A stretch of 64,000 bases of DNA from Arthrobacter sp. AFG20 (GCF_002892795.1 NZ_PJMC01000010.1:1-64000); one strand, 5' to 3'; shown: positions 34,411 through 44,560, counted from the stretch's first letter. The notes: generated by a model from the letters alone, not told the origin. Translations and numbers: made by a program.

Positions 34411-36924
34411 GGCGGATTCCGGCCAGGCCATGCTCGGACCGATCACGTCCACCGCCTGCGAAAGCGGGATGCCCGAACCGTCGCGCCGGCCATGCTCCTG
34501 GGGCAGCGAGCGGGCTACGCCTGCCGACGACGACGCCTTCGCCGGGCCGTGGCCGGCCCACGCCAGCAGCAGCGTGTCCTCACCCTTCAGGAACCGGTGT
34601 GCCCGGACTCCGGCGGTAGCGCGGCCCTTCGCCGGGTATTCGTCAAAGGCCGTCACCTTGGCAGCCCCGGGGGCGGTGCCCGGCAGGGCACCTTCCGTGC
34701 CGGAAATGGTGACGACGACGGCGGCCTCGTCGCCGGGGGCGACCGCACCGAAGAACACCACCTGGTCGCCGGCGGCAAGTTTGATGCCCGCCATGCCGCC
34801 GGCCGTCCTGCCCTGCGGGCGGACGACGGCGGCGCTGAACCGCAGCAGCTGTGCCTGCCGCGTCAGGAACACAAGGTCGGCGTCGTCGGACCCTGCCGGC
34901 GCCACGCCCACCACGGTGTCCTTGTCCTTCAGCGTGATCACCTCCCAGTCCTCACGGTTCAGGGGGTAATCCGGCTGCACCCGCTTCACGATGCCCTGCG
35001 CCGTGCCGATCGCCAGCACAACATCAAGCGGGGCGAACGCCACGAGGGTCTCACCCTTCAGCAGGGTAATGAAGTCCTTGGCCGGAACACCGCCGGCGAG
35101 GTTCGGCAGGCCCGAGACCGGCGGCAGGACGGGCATATCCATCACCTGGATCCGCAGCATGCGCCCGTGGGACGTGATTGCGGCGATCTCGCCCCGGGCG
35201 GAGGTCTTGACCACCGAGCGGAACACGTCGTGCTTGGAGCGCGGTCCGGTCTCGGCCAGGCTGTCCTGGTTGGCGGTGCGGGCAATCTGCCCGGAGGCCG
35301 TGAGGATCGCCCAGCACGGGTCGTCCGCGATCTCGAGGGCCAGGGGAGTGGGCTTGCCCTTGGCCCCTGCCTTTCCCTCGACGGCGGCGGCGCTGGCCAC
35401 AGTCGGGGACACTGCCTCGGATTCGAGGAGCACCGTCCGCCGCGGCGTTCCGTATTTCTCCGCGATCTCCGCGAGTTCGCCGGACACCAGCTCCCGCAGC
35501 AGCTGATCGGATTCGAGGATGGCCTCCAGTTCGGCAATCTCCTTGCGAAGCTGGTCCTGTTCCTTTTCGAGCTCGATCCGGCTGTACTTGGTCAGCTGGC
35601 GGAGGCGGAGCTCAAGGATGTAGTTCGCCTGGATTTCGGAGAGGTCGTAGATGGACATCAGCCGTTCGCGCGCCGCGGAGGCCTCGTCCGAGGACCGGAT
35701 GATCTGGATGACCTCGTCGATGTCCACGATGGCGATGAGGAGGCCCTCGACCAGGTGGAGTCGGTCCTTCTTCTTTCCGAGCCGGAACACCGTGCGGCGG
35801 CGCACCACCGAGATGCGGTGGTCCACGTAGACGGTGAGCAGCTGGAGCAGCCCCAGCGTCTGCGGCTGCCCGTCCACCAGGGTGACGTTGTTGATGCCGA
35901 AGGAGTCCTCCATCGGCGAGTAGCGGTAGAGCTGTTGGAGCACGGCGTTGGGGTTGAAACCGTTCTTCAGCTCGATGACCAGCCGGAGGCCGTGCTTGCG
36001 GTCGGTCAGGTCCACGACGTCGCTAATGCCCGCCAGCTTCTTGCCGTTGACCGCGTCCTTGATCTTCTCGATCACCTTTTCCGGGCCCACCATGTACGGC
36101 AGTTCGGTGACCACGAGGCCGGTCCGGCGGGCCGAGAGCTGCTCCACCTCCACCTTGGCGCGGGTCTTGAAGGAACCGCGGCCCGTGGCGTAGGCGTCCC
36201 GGATTCCGTCCAGGCCCACGATGCGGCCGCCGGTGGGCAGGTCGGGGCCGGGGACGAAGCGCATGACGTCTTCCAGCGTGGCGTCCGGGTTGGCGATGAG
36301 GTGCCGGGCGGCGGAGATGACTTCCACCAGGTTGTGGGGGGCCATGTTCGTGGCCATGCCGACGGCGATGCCGGTGGTGCCGTTCACCAGCAGGTTGGGG
36401 AACGCGGCGGGCAGGACCTCCGGCTGGGTGAGCTGGTTGTCGTAGTTGGGGACGAAGTCCACCACGTCCTCATCGAGGTGGTCCGTCATGGTGAGCGCTG
36501 CCGCCGCCAGGCGGGCCTCGGTGTACCGCGGTGCCGCGGGGCCGTCGTCGAGGGAGCCGAAGTTGCCATGGCCGTCGATCAGGGGAAGCCGGAGCGAGAA
36601 GTCCTGGGCCATGCGAACCATGGCGTCATAGATGGCGGTGTCGCCGTGCGGGTGGAGCTTGCCCATGACCTCACCCACCACGCGGGCGCTCTTGACGTGG
36701 CCCCGGTCCGGGCGGAGGCCCATGTCGCTCATCATGTAGAGGATGCGCCGCTGGACGGGCTTCAGGCCGTCCCGGGCGTCGGGCAGCGCCCGGGAGTAGA
36801 TGACCGAGTACGCGTACTCCAGGAAGGAGCCTTCCATCTCGGAAGTCACGTCGATATCAACGATGTTTTCGGTGTAGTCCTGGACTGTTTCCCCTGCGGG
36901 GGTGCGTGTTTGGCGGCGTGCCAT
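34408..36924 (-). CDS. parC: DNA topoisomerase IV subunit A
   Basis: DNA-cutting subunit that partners ParE. 838 residues. The catalytic tyrosine is about Tyr134 in APRYTEARL; the quinolone-resistance region is [12 protein letters not shown] with Thr at the usual Ser position (about 96). The second half has the beta-pinwheel C-terminal domain (about 500-838). Start ATG 36924 ([21 protein letters not shown]). It is divergent from the GNAT/acyl-CoA synthetase gene across only 56 bp. Confidence 0.94.
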   Translation of the reverse strand: MARRQTRTPAGETVQDYTENIVDIDVTSEMEGSFLEYAYSVIYSRALPDARDGLKPVQRRILYMMSDMGLRPDRGHVKSARVVGEVMGKLHPHGDTAIYDAMVRMAQDFSLRLPLIDGHGNFGSLDDGPAAPRYTEARLAAAALTMTDHLDEDVVDFVPNYDNQLTQPEVLPAAFPNLLVNGTTGIAVGMATNMAPHNLVEVISAARHLIANPDATLEDVMRFVPGPDLPTGGRIVGLDGIRDAYATGRGSFKTRAKVEVEQLSARRTGLVVTELPYMVGPEKVIEKIKDAVNGKKLAGISDVVDLTDRKHGLRLVIELKNGFNPNAVLQQLYRYSPMEDSFGINNVTLVDGQPQTLGLLQLLTVYVDHRISVVRRRTVFRLGKKKDRLHLVEGLLIAIVDIDEVIQIIRSSDEASAARERLMSIYDLSEIQANYILELRLRQLTKYSRIELEKEQDQLRKEIAELEAILESDQLLRELVSGELAEIAEKYGTPRRTVLLESEAVSPTVASAAAVEGKAGAKGKPTPLALEIADDPCWAILTASGQIARTANQDSLAETGPRSKHDVFRSVVKTSARGEIAAITSHGRMLRIQVMDMPVLPPVSGLPNLAGGVPAKDFITLLKGETLVAFAPLDVVLAIGTAQGIVKRVQPDYPLNREDWEVITLKDKDTVVGVAPAGSDDADLVFLTRQAQLLRFSAAVVRPQGRTAGGMAGIKLAAGDQVVFFGAVAPGDEAAVVVTISGTEGALPGTAPGAAKVTAFDEYPAKGRATAGVRAHRFLKGEDTLLLAWAGHGPAKASSSAGVARSLPQEHGRRDGSGIPLSQAVDVIGPSMAWPESA

Positions 36925-36968
36925 GGGGCTGGTGGATCCTTTTTGGGGTGCACTTCGGGAGGTTTAGC

Positions 36969-36974
36969 TAGGCT
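36969..36974 (+). promoter_or_regulatory. Leaderless -10 of the acyl-CoA synthetase fusion gene
   Basis: TAGGCT ends exactly 6 nt before ATG 36981. It lies in a short imperfect palindrome TAGGC-TAA-GCCTA (36969-36981). Confidence 0.55.
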
Positions 36975-36980
36975 AAGCCT

Positions 36981-39671
36981 ATGGTGGATCAGCCCGGGGA
37001 CGGCGAATATCCGGAATATTGGGAGGCCGATGTCGTTCTGAGGGACGGCGGAACAGCGCATTTGCGGCCCATCCATCCCACTGACGCGGACGCCGTGCAG
37101 ACCTTCCACACACGGCAGTCGCAGAACTCCATCTACATGCGGTTCTTCGCCTTCAAGGAGCGGCTCTCCAGCCGCGAACTCAAGCGTTTCACCGAGGTGG
37201 ATTACCGGGACCGGGTGGCCTTCGTGATCACCATCGGCGGGGACATCATCGGCATCGGCCGGTACGACCGGCTCGACGACCCCGCGGAGGCCGAGGTGGC
37301 CTTCAACATCGCCGACGCGCACCAGGGCCGCGGCATAGGCTCGATCCTGCTGGAGCACCTCGCGGCGGCGGCCCGCGAAAACGGGATCCGCCGGTTCAGC
37401 GCCGAGGTCCTGCCCGAGAACCGCAAAATGCTCATGGTCTTCTCCGACGCCGGGTACGACGTCAAACGCCATTTCGACGACGGCGTGGTGAGCCTGGAGT
37501 TCAACATCGACCCCACGGACAAATCACGCGCCGTGATGGAAGCCCGGGAGCACCGCGCGGAGGCGAGGAGCGTCCAGGACCTGCTGGCGCCGTCGTCGGT
37601 GGCGGTGATCGGTGCGAGCCGCCGGTGGGGGACTGTGGGTTACCAGCTCCTGGAACACATCATCGAGGGCGGCTTTACCGGCCCCGTCTACGCCATCAAC
37701 CCCGAAGCCTTTGAGCTTGCCGGTATGCAGTCCTTCGGCAAGCTTTCCGAGGTGCCCGGTCCGGTGCAGCTGGCGATCGTCGCGGTGCCTTACGAGGAAG
37801 TCCCCAAGGTGGTGGATGAGTGCGCGGCCGCCGGCGTGAAGGGGGTCCTGGTGGCCTCCGCGGGATTCACCGAGGACGGGGAGCGGGGCCTTGCCCGGCA
37901 GCGTGAGCTGGTGCGGCAGGCGCGGGCCAACGGGATGCGGGTCATCGGGCCGGCCTCGCTCGGCATCGTGAACACCAACTCCGCGGTGTCGCTGAACGCC
38001 TCCATGGCGCCCAGCCTGGCCCGCGGCGGCGGCCTGGGGCTGTTCAGCCAGTCCGCGGCGATCGGTGTGGCGCTGTACGCGGCGTCCAGCCGGCGCCGCG
38101 CCGGCATCTCCACCTTCCTGTCGGCCGGAAACCGGGCCGATGTGTCCGGCAACGACATGATGCAGTTCTGGGAGGACGACGCCGACACCACCGCCGTGGG
38201 CCTCTACCTGGAGTCGATCGGCAACCCGCGCAAATTCTCGCGCATCGCCCGGCGGCTCGCGCGTACCAAGCCGGTCATTGTGGCCAAGTCCACCTCCATG
38301 GGGCTGCAGTTGCCGCCCGGCCATGCCGTGCGCACCACCCAGGCTCCCGCCGATGCGCTGGACTCGATGATGCGCCAGTCCGGCGTGATCCGCGTGGAGA
38401 CCATCGAACAGCTCATGGACGTGGCGCAGATCGTGTCCTCCCAGCCGCTCCCCAAGGGAGCCGGCGTCGCGGTGTTCAGCAACTCCGGGGCGCTGGGGAA
38501 AGTAGTGGCGGACAGCGCCGTGTCCCACGGCCTGGGCGTTGCGGAGCTCGTGACGGAGCTGGATCTGGACGCCGGCATGTCCCGTGCCCTGCCCGCCCTG
38601 CGGGACCGGCTCCGGGAAGTCCTGGCCACAGAGGCGGTCCACGCCGCCGTGGTTGCCTTCCTTCCGGCCCGCGGGCTGACCGTGGAAAAGATTGCCGGGG
38701 CGCTCGCAGAATCCTCCGCGGAGGCCGGAAAGCCGGTGGTGGCGGCGTTCACCGGCATCCTCGATCCGTCGGTGTACGTGGAAGGCATGGTGGGGGAAGG
38801 CTCCGGCGCGGCACCGGTGCCGTGCTACTCGAACCCCGGGGCGGCGGTGGCCGCCCTGTCCGCCGTGGTGCGGTATGCCGAATGGGCGGAACGGGACCAA
38901 GGCCTCTTTGTGGATCCTGACGGGTGCGATCCTGACGCCGCGCACGCCGACCTCGAAAACCTGCTGGCCGATGTCCGTGGCGAGCAACTCAAGAAACTCA
39001 GTCCCGGCGACGCGGCCCGCCTGCTGGCCCATTACGGGATCAGGGTCATGCCCTCGGAAGGCTTCGAAACGGACGATGAAGCCGTGGAGGCGGCGGGCAG
39101 GCTGGGCTGGCCGGTGGCACTGAAGACCACCGATCCCACTCTGCGCCACCGGCTGGACCTGGGCGGGGTGCGGCTGGATATCCAGGACGCCGAATCCCTC
39201 CGGGTGAATATCCTTCAGATGCGGCGGGCGCTGGAGCCCTATGGTTCCTCGTCGCTGGAGGTCCAGACCATGGCTCCGGTAGGACAGGCCTGCACCCTGC
39301 GCGCCATCGAGGACCCCCTGCTGGGTCCGGTGGTGTCCTTCGGGCTGGCCGGCGACGCCGTGAACCTGCTGGACGACTGGGCGCACCGGGCACCGCCGCT
39401 CTCCGGCGCCGACCTCCGCGACCTGATCCGCAGCCCGCGCGCGTCCCGGAAGCTGTTCGGGTACCAGGGCCTGCCCGCCGTGGACGTTGCAGCCCTGGAG
39501 GATGTGACGGCCAGGTTGGCACGGCTCAAGGATGCGCACCCGGAGATAGCCCTCGTCGAGTTCAACCCGGTCCTGTCCACGCCGCATGGGGCGTTCATCC
39601 TTGCCGCCGACGTGCGGATCGGCAACGCTGCGCAGCGCACCGACAGTGCGCGGCGGGCAATGCGCAGCTAG
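36981..39671 (+). CDS. GNAT / ADP-forming acyl-CoA synthetase fusion
   Basis: 896-residue fusion of an N-terminal GNAT acetyltransferase (about 1-180; acetyl-CoA motif HQGRGIGSILLEHLAAAA) with an ADP-forming acyl-CoA synthetase. The second part has a CoA-binding domain (SVAVIGASRRWGTVGYQLLEHI, about 205), succinyl-CoA-synthetase-like domains (LFSQSAAIG; the His in PPGHAVRT is a likely phosphohistidine candidate) and an ATP-grasp domain (ALKTTDPTLRHR). Fusions of this kind (Pat, Pka) acetylate lysines of acyl-CoA synthetases, tying carbon use to protein acetylation. Here GNAT precedes the synthetase; the enterobacterial protein has the opposite order. Activity of the synthetase part is not certain. 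Confidence 0.9.
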   Translation: MVDQPGDGEYPEYWEADVVLRDGGTAHLRPIHPTDADAVQTFHTRQSQNSIYMRFFAFKERLSSRELKRFTEVDYRDRVAFVITIGGDIIGIGRYDRLDDPAEAEVAFNIADAHQGRGIGSILLEHLAAAARENGIRRFSAEVLPENRKMLMVFSDAGYDVKRHFDDGVVSLEFNIDPTDKSRAVMEAREHRAEARSVQDLLAPSSVAVIGASRRWGTVGYQLLEHIIEGGFTGPVYAINPEAFELAGMQSFGKLSEVPGPVQLAIVAVPYEEVPKVVDECAAAGVKGVLVASAGFTEDGERGLARQRELVRQARANGMRVIGPASLGIVNTNSAVSLNASMAPSLARGGGLGLFSQSAAIGVALYAASSRRRAGISTFLSAGNRADVSGNDMMQFWEDDADTTAVGLYLESIGNPRKFSRIARRLARTKPVIVAKSTSMGLQLPPGHAVRTTQAPADALDSMMRQSGVIRVETIEQLMDVAQIVSSQPLPKGAGVAVFSNSGALGKVVADSAVSHGLGVAELVTELDLDAGMSRALPALRDRLREVLATEAVHAAVVAFLPARGLTVEKIAGALAESSAEAGKPVVAAFTGILDPSVYVEGMVGEGSGAAPVPCYSNPGAAVAALSAVVRYAEWAERDQGLFVDPDGCDPDAAHADLENLLADVRGEQLKKLSPGDAARLLAHYGIRVMPSEGFETDDEAVEAAGRLGWPVALKTTDPTLRHRLDLGGVRLDIQDAESLRVNILQMRRALEPYGSSSLEVQTMAPVGQACTLRAIEDPLLGPVVSFGLAGDAVNLLDDWAHRAPPLSGADLRDLIRSPRASRKLFGYQGLPAVDVAALEDVTARLARLKDAHPEIALVEFNPVLSTPHGAFILAADVRIGNAAQRTDSARRAMRS

Positions 39672-39715
39672 CTGCCGGGTTAGCATGTGCCACACCGATC
39701 TGTGAAAATGGGGAA

Positions 39716-40456
39716 ATGAGCTCCCAGCCTCCCACCTCGAAGCCTCAAGCGCCCGACCACAGCCCGCAGGCTTTCCACCACAGCTCACACAACCACAGCG
39801 TGCAGGGCCAGAGCCTCGAAGGCGCACTGCAGCAGGCCGGCTTTTACCCGCTGCTGGTAGCCGACGTGGTGGATGACGCCCTGGACGGCCGGGACTGCCT
39901 TGCACACCTGGTCCACCTCGAGACGCATTTTGACCGTGCCGAGGTCCGCAGGCACATCACCGTCCTGGTCCTCACCGAGGACATGCTGGTGATCACGCAC
40001 GTGGACGACCAGCAGCTCGATGAGGCGGGCGAGCAGATCGTGGCACAGATTTCCACGGAGTCCGTCCCGGTGGCGCAGATCCGCTCGGTGGTCCTGAGCT
40101 ACATGTACGCCCAGCCGCAGAACTACAAGCCTTCCGATCCCGTCCGCGAGGTCACCCTGTCCATCGCCTGGTCCGGCGGCCAGCGCCTGGACATGGGCCC
40201 GGCGAGCTGCGGCGACCCGCAGTGCGAGGCCGACCACGGCTACAGCGGCACCATCGCCCAGGAGGACATCGTCCTGCGCATCAGCGCTGAGGCGGACGGC
40301 CTGCAGGCGGTCCAGGATGCCAAGCTTTTTGCCCGTGCCCTTCGCGCGGTGAACACCGGATCCCCCACCCCGGCGCGGCACGCGCCGTCAGCCACCCACC
40401 CGCGTCCCCGCATGGGCGTTTTTGCCAACCGGCTCAGCCGCGGGCACAAGCGCTGA
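39716..40456 (+). CDS. DUF5998 family protein
   Basis: 246-residue protein of an actinobacterial family without known function. The core (about 40-210) contains LEGALQQAGFYPLLVADVVDDAL, RRHITVLVLTEDMLVITHVDDQ and CGDPQCEADHGYSG, with two cysteines about five residues apart. The first 30 residues are His/Ser/Pro-rich and probably disordered. ATG 39716 is preceded by GGGGAA. It is the first gene of a run with the phosphodiesterase (1-nt gap), thymidine kinase and, convergent, sepH. Confidence 0.85.
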   Translation: MSSQPPTSKPQAPDHSPQAFHHSSHNHSVQGQSLEGALQQAGFYPLLVADVVDDALDGRDCLAHLVHLETHFDRAEVRRHITVLVLTEDMLVITHVDDQQLDEAGEQIVAQISTESVPVAQIRSVVLSYMYAQPQNYKPSDPVREVTLSIAWSGGQRLDMGPASCGDPQCEADHGYSGTIAQEDIVLRISAEADGLQAVQDAKLFARALRAVNTGSPTPARHAPSATHPRPRMGVFANRLSRGHKR

Positions 40457-40457
40457 G

Positions 40458-41726
40458 ATGCGGGTACAGGACAACCATTCCTCAAACTCTGAAATACGAA
40501 CCACGGAATCCGGGCCTGCCGTAAGCGGGTTGCCGGCCGCCCCGGCCTACGGCCGCCGCTCCGTGGCCGAGGTGCTGGGCAGCGCGGCGGCCAGCCTCGG
40601 GGTACCGGGCTTCGAGAACGCGCTGGGCCTCCCGCAGGCCAAGCGCGTGTGCGTGGTCCTGGCCGACGGGCTGGGACGCGGCCTGCTCAAGCAGAAGACC
40701 GCGCACACGCCCTTCCTCCGGGGCGTCCTGCAGCAGGGCCAGGGTGCCGTGCCCGTATGGCTGGATGCCGCGTTTCCTTCGACCACCGCAGCCTCCCTCG
40801 CGAGCCTGGGCACGGGACTTGCTCCGGGCCAGCACGGACTGGTGGGATATGACGTGCTGGATCCGGACCAGGACAAGGTGGTCAACATGCTGGGCAACTG
40901 GGATGCCGGCGTGGACCCGCAGCAGTGGCAACCCTTCCCCACGGTCTTCGAACGTGCCTCCGCACACGTTGCCGTCACCACCGTCAGCCTGCCCCAGTTC
41001 GGCGGCTCGCCCATGACCCAGGCTGCGCTGCGCGGCGGCACCTTCGTCGCCGGCACTAGCTCCCACGCCCGCACCGAGGCGGCGGCCGAGGCGATGGCTG
41101 ACGGGGAGCCCGCCCTCATGTACTTCTACGTGAACGACCTGGACAAGGCCGGACACCGGTACGGCGCACAGTCGCCGCAGTGGGAGCACCAGCTCGAGGA
41201 GCTGGATGCCACCGTCAAGCGCCTGGATTCGACCCTCCCGGCCGGAACAACAGTGCTGGTCACGGCCGACCATGGCATGCTGGACGTCGCCGAGTCACAG
41301 CGCCTCGACTACGCCGCCGATCCCGCCCTCGTGGACGGCGTCCGGCACACCGCGGGGGAACCGCGCATGGTGCACCTGTACATGGAGGACGACGCCGGCG
41401 ATGCCGCAAGGGATCGTCTCCTGGGGGCCTGGCGTGGCCGCTTCGGCGATAGGATCTGGGCCTTCACCAGGGCGGAAGCCGTGGCTGCAGGGCTCTTCGG
41501 AACGGTCCGGCCCGAGGTCACGGGTCGGCTGGGCGATGTGATGGTGGCAGCCCGGGACTCGCTGGCGTTCTACGACACGCGCCGGGTGCGTCCGACGGCC
41601 ATGGAAGTGGTGGGCCAGCATGGTTCCCTGACCAAGGCCGAACGCGAAGTCCCGCTGCTCAGTTTCCAGGCTTCGGGCAAGACAGCGTCCGGCAAGGCAG
41701 GCAGCCGCCGGGGATCCCGTGGCTGA
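40458..41726 (+). CDS. Alkaline phosphatase superfamily phosphodiesterase
   Basis: 422-residue member of the alkaline phosphatase superfamily (nucleotide pyrophosphatase/phosphodiesterase type). The metal and nucleophile sites are visible: VLADGLGRGL, the likely nucleophile Thr/Ser in FPSTTAASLASLGTG, FYVNDLDKAGHRYG and VTADHGMLDV. No signal peptide, so probably cytosolic. I start at ATG 40458, one base after the DUF5998 stop; an in-frame ATG at 40422 lies inside the previous gene. It overlaps the thymidine kinase start by 8 bp. Substrate unknown. Confidence 0.88.
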   Translation: MRVQDNHSSNSEIRTTESGPAVSGLPAAPAYGRRSVAEVLGSAAASLGVPGFENALGLPQAKRVCVVLADGLGRGLLKQKTAHTPFLRGVLQQGQGAVPVWLDAAFPSTTAASLASLGTGLAPGQHGLVGYDVLDPDQDKVVNMLGNWDAGVDPQQWQPFPTVFERASAHVAVTTVSLPQFGGSPMTQAALRGGTFVAGTSSHARTEAAAEAMADGEPALMYFYVNDLDKAGHRYGAQSPQWEHQLEELDATVKRLDSTLPAGTTVLVTADHGMLDVAESQRLDYAADPALVDGVRHTAGEPRMVHLYMEDDAGDAARDRLLGAWRGRFGDRIWAFTRAEAVAAGLFGTVRPEVTGRLGDVMVAARDSLAFYDTRRVRPTAMEVVGQHGSLTKAEREVPLLSFQASGKTASGKAGSRRGSRG

Positions 41727-42483
41727 GCTCGTCTTCTTCTCCGGAACCATGGACTCCGGCAAGTCCACGCTTGCCCTGCAGATGGACTACAACCACCGGG
41801 CCCGCGGCCGGGGCGGGGTGCGGTTCAGCCGCAACGACCGTGCCGGCGACTCCAAAATCTCCAGCCGCCTGGGGCTGCAGACCGAAGCTGTGGAAGTCGT
41901 CGATTCCACGGACTTCTGGGACGAAGTGGTGCTCCGCCGGACCCAGGGGATCCGCGTGGACTACCTCATCTGCGACGAAGCACAGTTCTATTCAGCGGCC
42001 CAGGTCGAGCAGCTGGCACGCGTGGTGGATGAGATCGAGGTGGACGTCTTTGCCTTCGGCATCACCGCGGACTTCCGGACCCGCCTCTTCCCGGGTTCGC
42101 AGCGCCTGATTGAACTCGCGGACCGCGTGCAGGTCCTGCAGGTCGAAGCGCTGTGCTGGTGCGGCCGGCGCTCGACGCATAACGCCAGGACGGTCGACGG
42201 CGTGATGGTCACCGAAGGTGCCCAGGTGGTGGTCGGTGACGTGGACATGGCCGTTGATCCTGCGGCCGGCGGTCCCGGCAGTGGTGCAGGCTATGTACCT
42301 GTCGTGGGCTACGAAACGCTGTGCCGGAGGCACTTCATGCGCCGCGTCACCGCTCACGGCGCCAGCATCATTGCCCAGCAGGACCAGCTGCTCCCGTTCG
42401 AGGTGGACGCCTGCCTGTGGCACGGTTCCAGCGGGTCCAGTGCTGGTGGAAGTGCCGGTGTCGGCGGCCGGTCTGGAAGCTAA
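41719..42483 (+). CDS. tdk: Thymidine kinase
   Basis: Type II thymidine kinase that salvages thymidine to dTMP. 254 residues. P-loop GTMDSGKST near residue 9, DEAQF motif CDEAQFYSA in the Walker B region and a zinc lasso in CWCGRRSTHNAR and CRRHF. The last 25 residues are Gly/Ser-rich and absent in the family of about 190-220 residues, so the tail is probably disordered. GTG start at 41719 inside the end of the previous gene. The sepH gene converges with a gap of 3 bp. Confidence 0.93.
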   Translation: MAELVFFSGTMDSGKSTLALQMDYNHRARGRGGVRFSRNDRAGDSKISSRLGLQTEAVEVVDSTDFWDEVVLRRTQGIRVDYLICDEAQFYSAAQVEQLARVVDEIEVDVFAFGITADFRTRLFPGSQRLIELADRVQVLQVEALCWCGRRSTHNARTVDGVMVTEGAQVVVGDVDMAVDPAAGGPGSGAGYVPVVGYETLCRRHFMRRVTAHGASIIAQQDQLLPFEVDACLWHGSSGSSAGGSAGVGGRSGS

Positions 42484-42486
42484 TAC

Positions 42487-43974
42487 TTAGTCGCCGCGGG
42501 TGCCGAACACGATTTCGTCCCAGCTGGGAACACTCGAGCGCTTCGGCCGGGACGGCTGCCGTTCCGGTTCGTCCCGCTCCTGATCGGCGCGGGCCGCTCC
42601 CTGGCCAGGCTGCGGCCGTGCCCCGTCCATGCGGCTTCCCTCTATGCGGCGCCGGGCATTGCCGCGGCCCAGGAGCTCGTCCAGTCCCGGGTTGGCAGGC
42701 GCCGGACGGCCGGTAACCGGGCCGGTGGCTTGCCCCGCCGGTGATGCCGGCTCGTCAGGCTTGGCCGGACTGTCTTTTCCGGCTGCTGGGTGACCCGGGA
42801 CTATGGTGATTTCGCGCGTTTGGGTGCTGACGCCGTCGTGCAGCTTCAGCGACTCGTCCTCGGGGTCCTCGTGTCGCGGAACCAGGTTGAGGCGGGAGAC
42901 CATCGAGGGCCGGCCGTCGCGGCGTCGTGCCAGCGTGAACTCCGCCGCCGGAGCCTCGGCGGCGCCGTCGTTATCCTCCGGGTCCGACCCGGGATCCTGT
43001 TCTGCACCGTCCTGCTGCACAGAATCATCCGGATCCACCGAACTATCTGACTGCCAGGAGCCGTCGGCCGGGGATTCGGCTTCTGTGCCTGCAGGTGCTT
43101 CCTCCGCCCGCGGGTGGGCGGCCGGGACACCGTTTGCCAGCAGCAGCGCCAGGGCGTCGTCGCTGTCCTCATCCACGCCGAGCCGCTGGCCGCGCCGCGA
43201 ACGCAGCATGTCCAGCAGGCCGTCCGGGTCCTTCTGCTGCTCGATGCCGGTGCCAGCGCCGGCCCCAATGCCGGTGCGGGCGGCCGCCTCCGCGTCGGTT
43301 TCGAAGTCGAAAGGCCTGTCGGACACCGCGGACAGCCGGCGGGCCGGCACAGGTCCGTCCAATGGCTCCAGTTCGCTGAGCTGCTGGGCCCAGCGGTTCG
43401 CGTTTTGCAGGGATTTGCGGGTGGGGTTGAAGGTCCACACCGCGGGGGGTTCTTCACCGATGCTCGCATGGCCCCCGGGGGCGGCGTCAAACTTGGCCAC
43501 CACGGTCCAGGTGCCGTCCGGCCGGCGCCACGAATCCCACTCAAGTGTGGAGGACTGGATGCCATGGGCGGTGAGCCGGTGGGCCACCATGTCGCCGAGG
43601 GTGGCAGAGTTGTCGCCGAAAGCTGAACGGTAGGCGTCGTGCCCCGGGGCGGGGGAGGCGACCTCCACCTTCTGGGCCCGCTGGGCGATGTACGCGCGTT
43701 CGGCCAGGACTGGCCCTTCGTACCGCTCCACCTTTTCCAGCGGCATGCCGCAGGCGGCGGCAACCTCGGCTGCCGTGGAGCCGCTGCGGATTCTCGCCTG
43801 GATGTCGCGGGGGGACAAGGCCACGGGGGCAACCGCGGACGGGCGTGCAGAGGGCCGGCTGGCAGCCAGTCTGAGCGCCTCGTTGATCGGCAGCCGGAAC
43901 ATTGCGCCGGCGGTACCGCTTAACAGGAGATGCTCCCCGTCGTCGTGCACGCCTACAAGCCGTAGATCCTGCAT
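42487..43974 (-). CDS. sepH: Septation protein SepH
   Basis: Actinobacterial division protein; in Streptomyces it binds FtsZ and promotes filament assembly. 495 residues. The N-terminal DUF3071 region includes RLVGVHDDGEHLLLSG and a helix-turn-helix-like part (SPRDIQARIRSGSTAAEVAAACG). The long middle is Pro/Glu/Asp-rich and disordered, and the short conserved C-terminal end is SVPSWDEIVFGTRGD. I begin at ATG 43974 (MQDLRLVGVHDDG), with GGAGG upstream; a further 17 codons upstream look non-coding. Divergent from DUF4193 gene. Confidence 0.92.
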   Translation of the reverse strand: MQDLRLVGVHDDGEHLLLSGTAGAMFRLPINEALRLAASRPSARPSAVAPVALSPRDIQARIRSGSTAAEVAAACGMPLEKVERYEGPVLAERAYIAQRAQKVEVASPAPGHDAYRSAFGDNSATLGDMVAHRLTAHGIQSSTLEWDSWRRPDGTWTVVAKFDAAPGGHASIGEEPPAVWTFNPTRKSLQNANRWAQQLSELEPLDGPVPARRLSAVSDRPFDFETDAEAAARTGIGAGAGTGIEQQKDPDGLLDMLRSRRGQRLGVDEDSDDALALLLANGVPAAHPRAEEAPAGTEAESPADGSWQSDSSVDPDDSVQQDGAEQDPGSDPEDNDGAAEAPAAEFTLARRRDGRPSMVSRLNLVPRHEDPEDESLKLHDGVSTQTREITIVPGHPAAGKDSPAKPDEPASPAGQATGPVTGRPAPANPGLDELLGRGNARRRIEGSRMDGARPQPGQGAARADQERDEPERQPSRPKRSSVPSWDEIVFGTRGD

Positions 43975-44232
43975 ACAATCCTCCACCCTGGCATTACTAT
44001 CATTCGAAACTCTGCCACCCCGCACTGTCTTTTCCCGTTAGGGGAGAGGGCGCGCCGCGAAATTCCGGGAGTTTTGGCCGGCAGGTGGAGGCCCGGGGGA
44101 GGCGTTGGTTCCGGATATGGCTTTTCCCCGCGGCAGAAGGGAAAATGTCGCGTGACCGGGCACAAACCAGGTTCGTTCCGTGTTGTGCCGGATGAGTCAT
44201 TCGAGCGATTCGACGGAGTGTGACAGCAGGCC

Positions 44233-44532
44233 ATGGCGACTGATTACGATGCGCCGCGGAAGTCTGAAGAGGACCTCAGCGAGGACTCGATTGAGGAGCT
44301 GAAGACCCGCCGTGTGGAGAAGCCGACGGCGGTGGTCGAGGAGGACGAATCCGACCTCGCCGAAGGCTACGAGCTTCCCGGAGCGGACCTGTCCGGCGAG
44401 GAGCTGACGGTCCGCGTAATGCCTGCCCAGGCTGATGAATTCACGTGTGCCTCATGCTTCCTGGTCCGGCACCGCTCCCAGATCGCCAGCGAAAAGAACG
44501 GGCTGCTGTACTGTCGCGACTGTGAGGGCTAG
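44233..44532 (+). CDS. DUF4193 family zinc-ribbon protein
   Basis: 99-residue, acidic actinobacterial protein. The N-terminal two thirds is highly charged (SEEDLSEDSIEELKTRR), and the end forms a zinc ribbon: CASC at about residue 74 and CRDC near the stop. Mycobacterial homologs lie in the same block near dut. Function unknown; the abundance of charge and the metal site suggest a small binding protein. ATG 44233 has a weak GCAGG upstream. The last six codons belong to a short tandem duplication that extends beyond the stop. Confidence 0.88.
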   Translation: MATDYDAPRKSEEDLSEDSIEELKTRRVEKPTAVVEEDESDLAEGYELPGADLSGEELTVRVMPAQADEFTCASCFLVRHRSQIASEKNGLLYCRDCEG

Positions 44533-44554
44533 GCGCGACTGTGAGGGGCTAGGC
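44516..44554. repeat. Tandem duplication at the DUF4193 stop
   Basis: GCGACTGTGAGGGCTAGGC (44516-44534) is followed directly by a near copy with one extra G (44535-44554). It includes the stop codon, so the coding region is unaffected. Likely a recent slippage event. Confidence 0.85.
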
Positions 44555-44560
44555 GCCTGC

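Noticed and set aside
36963..36981. DtxR/IdeR iron box before the acyl-CoA synthetase fusion
   Set aside because: TTAGCTAGGCTAAGCCTA looks similar to the iron box, but it has an extra base in the centre and mismatched arms. It is better explained as a TAGGCT -10.
33664..37041. A 1125-codon open frame on the plus strand opposite parC
   Set aside because: It lies antisense to a clear ParC, and begins inside the tandem GNAT gene. Long antisense frames are usual in DNA with GC-rich third positions.
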